13,694 nucleotides of DNA from positions 1 to 13,694 of the forward strand of contig CAMDGW010000050.1 of assembly GCA_945897695.1 (NCBI GenBank), given 5' to 3'. The translations under genes and the position numbers were made by a program. Each line of letters starts with the position of its first letter. Within the stretch, counting starts at the first letter, position 1. Of the stretch, positions 6,558 through 12,887 are shown one piece after another. Source of the stretch: Pseudobacteriovorax antillogorgiicola (GTDB taxonomy: Bacteria > Bdellovibrionota_B > Oligoflexia > Oligoflexales > RGVZ01). Under the pieces are notes generated by a model. That model searched no databases. It was not told the origin of the DNA and saw only the letters and a program-made list of their open reading frames with translations.

Positions 6558-6600
6558 AAAACAAAACGGGTCGCATAAATTGCGACCCGTTTTGTTTTTT
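6558..6600. terminator. strong bidirectional intrinsic terminator
   Basis: An 18-bp perfect stem (6558-6575 with 6581-6598) around the 5-base loop TAAAT. The core CGGGTCGCA pairs with TGCGACCCG and is flanked by A-rich sequence on the left and T-rich on the right, so it works as a U-tailed terminator on both strands. It separates the DHH-family gene from the convergent cupredoxin gene. Confidence 0.93.
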
Positions 6601-6605
6601 GACGT

Positions 6606-7013
6606 TTAATCCACGTTAACGTGGCCGCCTACGTGAGCTGGATGTAACTGGCAATTAAATTTTATTTTTTCTTTCTTTGTCGGCGTAAAAGAAACGATCT
6701 GTTTAGCGTTTCCACTTACGACAATGTTTTCTGCAAGGCCAGGAACATTAAAGCCATGTGGATCGGGTAAAGTGTTAACCAGCTCGAGTTCGACTTTTTG
6801 GCCAACCTTTACGTTGATGTCAGCGGGAAGCCAGGTCTTCTTGCCATCAACAAGCTTATTGGTAACGGTTATGTGTTGGGCTTGTTCTTTTTTCGCTTCA
6901 GCTTTGGCGGATGTTTTGGAGGGTGAGGAATCGGAAGCGAAAGATGTAGCTCCGCCGAGCGCAGCGACGATGAGCACAATCAGCGAAGATTTAACTAGTT
7001 TTTTGGTTTTCAT
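6606..7013 (-). CDS. periplasmic cupredoxin-domain protein, nitrosocyanin-like pattern
   Basis: A 135-residue protein with a basic signal peptide (MKTKKLVKSSLIVLIVAALG, cleavage about residue 24-27), a Ser/Lys/Ala-rich linker to about residue 46, and a single cupredoxin domain. The copper ligands can be read off: His86 in DPHGFNV, Cys121 and His124 in CQLHPAH, with His127 where blue copper proteins such as amicyanin have an axial Met (CxxHxxM); His131 follows. The CQLHP segment and spacing recall nitrosocyanin, the red-copper protein of ammonia oxidisers, in which the residue corresponding to His86 is, to my recollection, Glu. The role is presumably electron transfer or copper handling in the periplasm. 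AGGAGA just upstream of the ATG is a good ribosome site. cutA lies 69 bp upstream on the same strand and may be co-transcribed, which fits a metal theme. Confidence 0.82.
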   Translation of the reverse strand: MKTKKLVKSSLIVLIVAALGGATSFASDSSPSKTSAKAEAKKEQAQHITVTNKLVDGKKTWLPADINVKVGQKVELELVNTLPDPHGFNVPGLAENIVVSGNAKQIVSFTPTKKEKIKFNCQLHPAHVGGHVNVD

Positions 7014-7082
7014 TTTGTCTCCTGAATAAAAAATAAACGTCCTAGTGTAAGTGTAAGACTAAAATTCACGCAGTCCAATCAA

Positions 7083-7406
7083 TTAGTGGGCTTTGGTCTC
7101 GTCTAGTAGCCATTTGATATATCCTGGCTCTCCGCCTTCAATTGCAATCGAAAGTATGCAGGGGGTTTCATAGGTGTGCAGTTCTTTCACCCGCTCTGTA
7201 CAAGTTGATACGAGCTGCGAGCTTGTCTTGGCAATCAAAACAACCTCATGGGACGACTCGATTTTGCCTTGCCAATGATAGATGCTTTCCATATCTGGAA
7301 GAATATTGACACAGGCAGCCAGTTTTTCTTCCACTAAGGCGCGTCCGATCTTTTGGGCCTCAGACTTTTCTTTGCATGTGATATAAAGAAACTTGATAGA
7401 TTCCAT
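7083..7406 (-). CDS. cutA: divalent-cation tolerance protein CutA
   Basis: A 107-residue protein of standard CutA length. It has the family's layout throughout: opening strand KFLYITCKEKSEAQKIGRALVEEKLAACVNILP, then YHWQGKIESSHEVVLIAKT, an amphipathic helix with CTERVKELHTYETPCILSI, and GEPGYIKWLLDET at the end. CutA is a trimeric ferredoxin-like-fold protein; it is linked in E. coli to copper tolerance and cytochrome c maturation genes but its biochemical role is unsettled. The Cys in LAACVNI, the one conserved in the family, is present. It is divergent from the YciO-like gene. It sits upstream of the cupredoxin gene, the only other likely copper protein here. Confidence 0.93.
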   Translation of the reverse strand: MESIKFLYITCKEKSEAQKIGRALVEEKLAACVNILPDMESIYHWQGKIESSHEVVLIAKTSSQLVSTCTERVKELHTYETPCILSIAIEGGEPGYIKWLLDETKAH

Positions 7407-7440
7407 GGCGTCGTGTCTTTCATTTCTGTTGGCAGCTCAA

Positions 7441-7446
7441 TATAAT
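7441..7446 (+). promoter_or_regulatory. -10 box (TATAAT) ahead of the YciO-family gene
   Basis: A perfect TATAAT, between the divergent cutA and YciO-like genes. No good -35 box is seen at 16-18 bases upstream. It would put the transcription start near 7453, too close to the ATG at 7459 but well placed for the TTG start at 7474 with its own GGGGGAG ribosome site. Confidence 0.4.
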
Positions 7447-7473
7447 GAAGCATGGTTCATGCGGGGGGAGTTT

Positions 7474-8115
7474 TTGGCAAGGCATCTTTACACCTGGATT
7501 AATCCCGTAAGGGAATCTCATATTGAGCAAATATGTGCTGTACTCAAGGATGATGGCGTAATCGCCCTTCCTTTGGACGTTGCTTGGGCGTTCATCTGTG
7601 ATGCCGCAAGCACCAAAGCGTTAGAGCGAATACATCGGCTAAAACCTGAACATCCGAAAACAAGACCGTTTAGTCTAATTTGTAGTTCAGTATCAATGGC
7701 TTCACACGTGTGTTCTATTGATGATCAGGCCTATCGGTGGCTCAAGAAATCTCTTCCTGGCCCCTACACGGTAATTCTACAGCGTCACGCAAGTTTACCA
7801 AGGCAAATTAAGGATAAGCGCCGCGAGGTCGGCCTTCGAATCCCAGATGATCCACTAGTCCAGTCTATTGTAGAAAATTTTGGTCATCCGTTGGCCGCGT
7901 CCACAATCCCGGCCAAAGACGGCCACTTTGGAAACGCTCATCCAAGCTTTGGATCAGAGGTTATAGAAATCTGGGGTCATGCTCTAGACATGGTGGTAGA
8001 TCTCGGCCAGGAAAGTCCGCGCCAAGAAACTACAATTATTGACTTAACCGAGGGTCAGCCAAGGCTGACGCGCTCCGGAGCTGGTGACCCAGCAGTGTTT
8101 GGTCTTTCTTCCTGA
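7474..8115 (+). CDS. YrdC/Sua5/YciO-family protein (threonylcarbamoyl-AMP synthase-like fold)
   Basis: About 213 residues. The N-terminus HLYTWINP and overall length fit YciO-type members (E. coli YciO starts MSQFFYIHP) better than Sua5, which has an extra domain. Visible family marks: a GVIALPLDVAWAFICDA strand, where TsaC/Sua5 has 'PTETVYGLG' (Thr, Tyr and Gly are replaced); KTRPFSLICSS with the basic ATP-binding residues; PGPYTVILQ; and the late GLRIPDDP and STIPA. TsaC makes the t6A precursor of tRNA; YciO has weak activity only and its role is not settled. The TTG at 7474 is chosen for the GGGGGAG at 7463-7470 and the -10 box at 7441; the ATG at 7459 would add MRGEF and cannot be excluded. 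The gene lies 67 bp ahead of the RuBisCO-like gene on the same strand. Confidence 0.82.
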   Translation: MARHLYTWINPVRESHIEQICAVLKDDGVIALPLDVAWAFICDAASTKALERIHRLKPEHPKTRPFSLICSSVSMASHVCSIDDQAYRWLKKSLPGPYTVILQRHASLPRQIKDKRREVGLRIPDDPLVQSIVENFGHPLAASTIPAKDGHFGNAHPSFGSEVIEIWGHALDMVVDLGQESPRQETTIIDLTEGQPRLTRSGAGDPAVFGLSS

Positions 8116-8127
8116 ATATTAGGGGGT

Positions 8128-8149
8128 TGACGATCATCTGCGGTCGTCA
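8128..8149 (+). other. hairpin in the leader of the RuBisCO-like gene
   Basis: TGACGATC (8128-8135) pairs with GGTCGTCA (8142-8149), 8 bp with one G-T pair, loop ATCTGC. No T run follows, so it is not a normal terminator. It lies 33 bp before the start of the RuBisCO-like gene and could affect mRNA stability or translation; that is inference. Confidence 0.35.
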
Positions 8150-8182
8150 TATCAGAAGATTTCCGAATGTTAAGGGGGTCTG

Positions 8183-9337
8183 ATGACTGATCCATTTCTG
8201 TTTCCGTCTAGAAAAGAGCTTGAATCCATCAGCGCAGGCTGTGGAGGAATGGTGACGGCTTCCTATTCTTTCCCGGCAAAAGACCAATCTTCGGCCGAGA
8301 AGATGGCCGTTCAGATTGCCACGGGTCAAACGTTGGGGTTTATCCCCGAGGATTTGCAGTACTATTCACGGTATGTTGGACGCATTCAATCGGCTGAAGT
8401 TCAACTTGATCGTGGCCACGCTAAGATTTTATTTCCTGCTACGCTTTTTGGTGGTGACATAGCCGGAATGCTTACTGTTTTATTTGGTAAGATTTCTTTT
8501 GCGCCAGGTCTACGTCTTGAGTCAGTGACTGGAGATCATCTCTACCTCAAATCACTAAAGGGGCCCAAAATAGGACTTCAGGGCATTCGTACCGTTGTCG
8601 GAAAAGCCAATGGGTCAAAGCCACTTTTGATGGCCATTCTTAAGCCTGGTATTGGTCCGTCGGACGATAAGATTGCCGAACAATTTGGACGTCTTGTTAG
8701 TGCAGGTACTGATCTGGTTAAAGATGACGAGACGCGGATTGATTTGACTTTGGACGATGCTCAGCGTCGTCTTGAAAAAGTTTTGACAGCTGGTCGCGGC
8801 AAAGGAATGTATGTGTCGCATTTGAGCGGCCCTGGATTTGAATTACGAGATCGAGCTTTAAAGCTTCAGAGGTCCGGTGCGCAGGCATTTTTGTTCTGTC
8901 CTTATACTTATGGCATCAGCCTACTTCAGGGTTTGTGCTCAGACCCGGAAATCAAAGTGCCTATTTTTGCCCACCCAGCGTTTACTGGGATTATGGGGTG
9001 CGGTCCTAGTTCTGTCAGTCCTGCTGTATTGCTTGGCACCTTAATGCGCTGGTCTGGCTGTGATGCTGTTTTGTTTCCGAGTCCCTATGGATCCATCGCC
9101 CTGCCAAAGTCTGAGGCGATCATGGTCCATGAGGCATTGATTTGCTCGGAGGGAGATTTAAAAATGGTAGCATCTGTGCCCTCTGCAGGAATTATGCCCG
9201 AGTTCGTTGCCAGGATTTGCGAAGATTTTGGTTCAGACGTGGTCGTCAACGCGGGCACAGGAATGGCAAGGACCGGGGGTAGTATTGAAGACGGGGCTCG
9301 TGCGTTTATTCGTGAGATTGACAACAACTATCACTGA
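8183..9337 (+). CDS. RuBisCO-like protein (form IV), MtnW-type: 2,3-diketo-5-methylthiopentyl-1-phosphate enolase candidate
   Basis: The 384-residue protein aligns along its whole length with MtnW-type RuBisCO-like proteins (about 407-414 residues in Bacilli). Proposed role: tautomerising diketo-methylthiopentyl-1-phosphate in methionine salvage. Residues that can be matched to RuBisCO/MtnW sites: Lys103 in LFGKISF (the proposed general base of the Geobacillus enzyme), Lys154 in ILKPGIG, Lys180 in LVKDDE (the carbamylated lysine) with Asp182 and Glu183, His264 in FAHPAFTG, LFPSPYGSIALP at 298-308 in place of RuBisCO loop 6, and PSAG at 333-336. Because the loop-6 lysine is replaced, carboxylase activity is not expected. 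Unusual: the phosphate-binding Gly-rich loop, GGG(V/I)HGHP in MtnW, here reads GTGMARTG at 358-365. The ATG has AGGGGG 5 bases upstream. It is followed 15 bp on by the MtnB-like gene, which supports the salvage role. Confidence 0.9.
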   Translation: MTDPFLFPSRKELESISAGCGGMVTASYSFPAKDQSSAEKMAVQIATGQTLGFIPEDLQYYSRYVGRIQSAEVQLDRGHAKILFPATLFGGDIAGMLTVLFGKISFAPGLRLESVTGDHLYLKSLKGPKIGLQGIRTVVGKANGSKPLLMAILKPGIGPSDDKIAEQFGRLVSAGTDLVKDDETRIDLTLDDAQRRLEKVLTAGRGKGMYVSHLSGPGFELRDRALKLQRSGAQAFLFCPYTYGISLLQGLCSDPEIKVPIFAHPAFTGIMGCGPSSVSPAVLLGTLMRWSGCDAVLFPSPYGSIALPKSEAIMVHEALICSEGDLKMVASVPSAGIMPEFVARICEDFGSDVVVNAGTGMARTGGSIEDGARAFIREIDNNYH

Positions 9338-9352
9338 CCATTGGATGTCTAC

Positions 9353-9976
9353 ATGACTTTGATCCAAAATCCGTTTCCGGCTCCAACCCCTTTTGAAAAA
9401 GTGCTATTGCAGGAGCTTGCAAAAGTTGCAGCTCGTTGTTACGAACGTGGATGGTCTTGGGGAACGGCAGGAAATTTCAGTATTCGAGGTCAAGGATCAT
9501 TGATTTGGCAAAGTCCAACCGGACTCTGTAAAGGCGAACTTAGGCCAGAGCTTTTTGTCGCTGTGGATCTTCAAACAGAAAAAGCTGTAGAAGCTTGGAC
9601 TCAAAAACCATCAGCTGAGATGCCGGTACATGCTGGGATTTATAAGAATGTTGCAGAAGCAAAATGTGTTGTCCACACCCATCCGCCTTATGCTGTGGGT
9701 GTAAGTCGTGGCAAAAAAGTAATAACCTTTAAAAATGAAGAAATGGCCAAAGCGCTTGGTCTTCGCACTCACACTGATACTATTTCTATTCCCGTGCTAC
9801 CAAATGGAACTCCTGAAGAAATGATTTCATACTCTTCGCGAGTCAAAGAAGGTATTGGTGCGGTAGCTAAATTGGTCATACTAGAAGGCCACGGTGTTTG
9901 GGCATGGGGCAAGACCCCGATGGAAGCCTTGGCTTATTTGGAAGCTCTGGAGTTTTTGTGCGCGCCAAAGATGTAA
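9353..9976 (+). CDS. mtnB: methylthioribulose-1-phosphate dehydratase-like class II aldolase (MtnB-like)
   Basis: A 207-residue class II aldolase/adducin-fold protein. Landmarks: TAGNFS (38-43), the substrate-phosphate loop; PSAEMPVHAGIY with Glu89; HTH at 108-110 supplying two zinc-binding His; FKNEEMAKALG; and EGHGVWAWGKTPMEA with the third zinc His180. This order matches MtnB, including the family's 'SAE..lH' helix and 'HG...WG.t..EA...leALEFL' ending. MtnB removes water from methylthioribulose-1-phosphate, making the diketo compound that MtnW uses. The ATG at 9353 has a GGA about 7 bases upstream; the TTG at 9341 begins the longest frame but has no such site. The gene lies 15 bp after the RuBisCO-like gene and overlaps lipB, so is in an operon. 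Ald2, another class II aldolase in this pathway area, remains an alternative. Confidence 0.85.
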   Translation: MTLIQNPFPAPTPFEKVLLQELAKVAARCYERGWSWGTAGNFSIRGQGSLIWQSPTGLCKGELRPELFVAVDLQTEKAVEAWTQKPSAEMPVHAGIYKNVAEAKCVVHTHPPYAVGVSRGKKVITFKNEEMAKALGLRTHTDTISIPVLPNGTPEEMISYSSRVKEGIGAVAKLVILEGHGVWAWGKTPMEALAYLEALEFLCAPKM

Positions 9977-10641
9977 AATCGGAAAATGTTCAATTTTCAG
10001 TGATCGATCTGGGGCGAATGCCCTACGGTGAAGCTCTGCAGCGTCAGGAACTAGCTCACGCGGAGGTTTTGGAAAACCCTAGTAGTCAGATTATCTTTTG
10101 CGTTGAACATGAGTCCGTGCTCACTTTGGGTAAAAATTCAGACAGTGCAAACCTACTCTTCCCGAGAGATTTTTACACCCGCCAGGGCGTCGAGTTATTT
10201 GATACTGAGCGTGGAGGTCAGGTAACGGCGCACATGCCAGGCCAGTTAGTTGTTTATCCAATCATTAATATGGCAGAGCTTAAATTATCGATTCGTGACT
10301 ACGTCAATGTTCTGGAGGAATCGGTCATCCAGACGCTAGCGAAATATGGTATTAATGCTCATCGTGACGCGGAACATCCTGGGGTTTGGATTGGGCATGA
10401 AAAAATTTGTGCGCTTGGGGTGCGGATAAAGTCTCGAGTGTCCATGCATGGTCTTGCCTTAAACGTTGCAAATGATTTGGCACTATTTGGCAAGATTATC
10501 CCCTGTGGTATCAAGTTTCGTGGGGTGACAAGTATGGAGCGGCAGCTCAGGCAAAAGCCAGATATGGCAGTCATACGGAATCAACTTACACAGGAAATTA
10601 TTTCAAGACTAAGCGGAGCCGTCGCCACTGCCGTCCAATGA
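9958..10641 (+). CDS. lipB: octanoyltransferase LipB
   Basis: This 227-residue protein moves octanoate from acyl carrier protein to lipoyl domains, the first step of lipoate synthesis, in the cytoplasm. Visible signature: RGGQVTAHMPGQ (85-96; family RGG.vTyHgPGQ), the catalytic Lys149 in GHEKICALGVRI, the SMHGLALNV strand, and Cys183 in IPCGIKFRGVTSM; the Lys-to-Cys gap of 34 is the same as in the E. coli enzyme (213 residues). The start is set at GTG 9958 because CTGGAG (ends at 9952) lies 5 bases before it; the longer frame from 9898 would be inside mtnB. It then overlaps mtnB by 19 bp, implying translational coupling. Its last 33 bp overlap the 3' end of the convergent response regulator. 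The aromatic residue before the conserved His is missing (AHMPGQ rather than YHGPGQ). Confidence 0.95.
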   Translation: MRAKDVKSENVQFSVIDLGRMPYGEALQRQELAHAEVLENPSSQIIFCVEHESVLTLGKNSDSANLLFPRDFYTRQGVELFDTERGGQVTAHMPGQLVVYPIINMAELKLSIRDYVNVLEESVIQTLAKYGINAHRDAEHPGVWIGHEKICALGVRIKSRVSMHGLALNVANDLALFGKIIPCGIKFRGVTSMERQLRQKPDMAVIRNQLTQEIISRLSGAVATAVQ

Positions 10642-12066
10642 CTTAATGAGCAGTTGGAGTTCTTTGCGAGAAATTAAATTCTGATTGATTATTTGGTCGA
10701 GTTTTGCAGACATTGTTGATTTGGGGATGCCTGCAGCCTTTGCTGCTGCGCGCATCGACATGGGGCCATTTTTTCGGAATTCTGTGCGAATTATTTCAAT
10801 TAGAAGTGAGGCCGTCAGAAGTTCGAAGGTTGGCCTTTCCTCCCCGCTCCATCTGATTGTTAGTGAATAATCTTCCGTATCTATTTTGGGTGCGTCATTT
10901 TTTTTATCGGTAATGCTATGCCAAATTGACTCCGGTAGTGAGCTTGGCGTTAGCATGCCTCCCGAAGATTTTTCGGTCATTGCGCGTAAGCAGTTTCTTA
11001 ATTCACGTATGTTGCCAGCTGGCCAGTCGTGCGCCTTCAGTGCATCTAAGACTAATGGCGCCAAAGTATACGGGCCGCCTCTCATTGTTTGGCAAAAGTG
11101 CTGAACAATCTCAGGAATCTCATCTTTTCTGAGTCGAAGTGGTGGCAGATTAATTTGGGTCTCGCATAGCCGCTGCCATAGATCAGTGCGAAATTGCCCA
11201 AGTTCCACGAGTTTACTTAACGGTTCATTAGTGGCGGAAATAATCCTAAGGGTAATTTTTGTTTCATGGTTTGCGCCTACGCGCCGGATGGATTGATTCT
11301 CTATGACTCGGAGAAGTCCGGCCTGCGCTTCTGGCGGAAGCGTTGCGATCTCATCAAGAAAGATCCAGCCGCCGCTTGCAGATTCCAAAAGTCCTTTTTT
11401 ATCTGAGTTTGCTCCAGTAAACGCACCCTTGATGTAGCCAAACAATTCACTTGCAATCAATGTTGGTGCAATGGAGCCACAGTTTAATTTTATGAATGGC
11501 ATTCCCGAAGGGCAATGGGATTCAATGAGGCTTGCTACAACCTCTTTGCCTGTTCCACTCTCGCCTTCGATATAGACACAGTTTACAGCCGAGTCGATAA
11601 TTTGCGGAATGCGGTCGAGGATGGATCTCATTGTTCCGCCGACAACGTTTTGGTTGTTTACACCTTTGGCGGAACGGATTTTTCGGAAGCTCAGCACTAA
11701 TTTAATGCGTTGAAGAATAGCCTCAGGACTCCAGTCTTTGGTAACGAAGTCATCGGCGCCACTTCCTAGGCTGTCGCGAACAAGATTTAAATCTTTTGAT
11801 GCTGAACACATTAAGATTGCTGAGCTAGGAAATTTCTCTCTGCAGATCCTTGCAACATCAAGCCCAGCAGAATCTCCAGGTGATAGACTGACATCCAATA
11901 AAAAAACATCCACGATCGTTTGGGGAGAAAAATGTTTAAGGAGTGCGTCTTGATTTTCGAATTGATGAAGACGCAATTCGCCGAGTGTTGTGGCATTTCT
12001 AAAGATTTTGGCAAATCTTTCCAGCGTTTGAATATCATCATCTAAATGAATGATTTCCAGTGTCAT
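10609..12066 (-). CDS. NtrC-family sigma-54-dependent response regulator
   Basis: 485 residues in three modules. Receiver (1-130): acidic pair DDD at 9-11, phosphoacceptor Asp58 in FLLDVS, Ser88/Ser90 and Lys110 (FVTKDW). AAA+ domain (about 142-370): Walker A GESGTGK at 168-174, the GAFTGA loop (214-219) that contacts sigma-54, Walker B GWIFLDE at 233-239 and a late basic stretch (GNIRELRNCL). C-terminus: a helix-turn-helix at about 437-460 (MRAAAKAAGIPKSTMSAKLDQI), offset from the usual Fis-type pattern. All catalytic parts are intact, so it should activate a -24/-12 promoter when phosphorylated; one lies at 3803-3819. No full histidine kinase is present; a 96-residue H-box-like protein overlaps its start by 4 bp. 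The 3' end overlaps lipB by 33 bp. Confidence 0.93.
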   Translation of the reverse strand: MTLEIIHLDDDIQTLERFAKIFRNATTLGELRLHQFENQDALLKHFSPQTIVDVFLLDVSLSPGDSAGLDVARICREKFPSSAILMCSASKDLNLVRDSLGSGADDFVTKDWSPEAILQRIKLVLSFRKIRSAKGVNNQNVVGGTMRSILDRIPQIIDSAVNCVYIEGESGTGKEVVASLIESHCPSGMPFIKLNCGSIAPTLIASELFGYIKGAFTGANSDKKGLLESASGGWIFLDEIATLPPEAQAGLLRVIENQSIRRVGANHETKITLRIISATNEPLSKLVELGQFRTDLWQRLCETQINLPPLRLRKDEIPEIVQHFCQTMRGGPYTLAPLVLDALKAHDWPAGNIRELRNCLRAMTEKSSGGMLTPSSLPESIWHSITDKKNDAPKIDTEDYSLTIRWSGEERPTFELLTASLLIEIIRTEFRKNGPMSMRAAAKAAGIPKSTMSAKLDQIINQNLISRKELQLLIKSLDGSGDGSA

Positions 12067-12353
12067 GATGGATCTTTCATTTCCTCTGCATCAACAATAG
12101 CTTTGACGACCAGGTCGGTTATTATTTTATTTATGGCTTCGTGTCTGCGAATCTGTGCGATTTTTTTCTGGTCGCGATCGTGGTGGCTTTCTTTTAATTG
12201 AAAAGCGATTTCCTCGACCATCATTACGTAGGATGAAGACGACGCCCTGATGTCGTGAATGATCTGGGATTTTGTCTGGGCGTCTAGGAAACTGGGATTA
12301 GTCATTGAGAGACTTATCGAGTGAATGAGTGAATCTTTGAGAGTTTTTGCCAT
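12063..12353 (-). CDS. small H-box-like (DHp-only) protein coupled to the NtrC-type regulator
   Basis: A 96-residue, mostly helical protein. Its stop overlaps the regulator's start (ATGA, 12063-12066), so the two are translated together. The middle reads FLDAQTKSQIIHDIRASSSS: His33-Asp34-Ile-Arg36 resembles the H-box of histidine kinase dimerisation domains (H[ED][LI]R), although the usual Pro two residues on is missing. A second helix (about 62-90, KIAQIRRHEAINKIITDLVVKAIVDAEE) could complete a helical hairpin. There is no ATP-binding domain and no signal or membrane segment. It might be a Spo0B-like phosphotransferase or an adaptor that feeds the regulator; equally it may be a plain helical partner and the HDIR a coincidence. 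AGAAG lies 4 bases ahead of the ATG. Confidence 0.62.
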   Translation of the reverse strand: MAKTLKDSLIHSISLSMTNPSFLDAQTKSQIIHDIRASSSSYVMMVEEIAFQLKESHHDRDQKKIAQIRRHEAINKIITDLVVKAIVDAEEMKDPS

Positions 12354-12557
12354 TGAGCTTCTGGGTCCCTTCTCCAGTTTCCTGATGGGTAGATATCGGC
12401 ATTTTTCGGGCTAACTTAAGTGCGTTCACCCATGTGTAATCAGCTGATATTTAAGCTTATAACGATAAAACATTGTTTTTAGGGTGGGCACTGGTTAGTA
12501 TCTGAGCCATTCTGAAATTTTGAGATATCCGCCTATTAATGTGGGGCTTTGAAGCTG

Positions 12558-12881
12558 ATGGCCAATGACAATTCTTTAAACGACATGATGCCTACGCCGA
12601 ATGCCGCGGTGCAATCTTTTGATGTGCTTATGGCTCCCGCAGCGCTTCTCGGTTTGCCGCCTTGCTGCCGTGAAACGGTGAGAAGCCACGTTTTTCACAA
12701 TCCAATGATGGTGTGCCCTGATTGCAAGATTATGATTAAGTGCTTTTCAGATGAAAAGTCTTTCAATAATTACCTAACATTCTGTCGCAGCCGTGGTCGT
12801 CGTGTGAAGACTGCAAGTGAGTCGGGTTTTTACTTTGCTATGTATAATACCTATCCCATGTCGATAGGATCGGGCGGGTAA
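12558..12881 (+). CDS. small cysteine-rich protein, possible zinc-ribbon, function unknown
   Basis: About 107 residues. The first 35 are Asn/Pro/Ala-rich and probably flexible. Then LPPCCRETVRSHVFHN and MMVCPDCKIMIKCF give the pattern CC-x17-CxxC-x5-C with two His between, a likely metal-binding (zinc-ribbon or treble-clef) unit; the rest is short, with basic SRGRRVK. I do not recognise the family. The longest frame begins at TTG 12549; the ATG at 12558 is more likely, with GGGG or GAAG just upstream. It stands alone with 204 bp of mostly AT-rich sequence before it and is 6 bp from the end of the convergent protease gene. A DNA/RNA-binding or regulatory role is a guess from the metal motif. 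Confidence 0.6.
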   Translation: MANDNSLNDMMPTPNAAVQSFDVLMAPAALLGLPPCCRETVRSHVFHNPMMVCPDCKIMIKCFSDEKSFNNYLTFCRSRGRRVKTASESGFYFAMYNTYPMSIGSGG

Positions 12882-12887
12882 TTCGAC

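Noticed and set aside
8127..8183. An 18-codon leader frame (TTG start) whose TGA overlaps the ATG of the RuBisCO-like gene
   Set aside because: The AGGGGG ribosome-like sequence touches the TTG with no spacer, so initiation there is unlikely.
12483..12500. GGGCACTGGTTAG looked like a sigma-54 -24 box
   Set aside because: There is no GC at the required distance of 10 bases after the GG.
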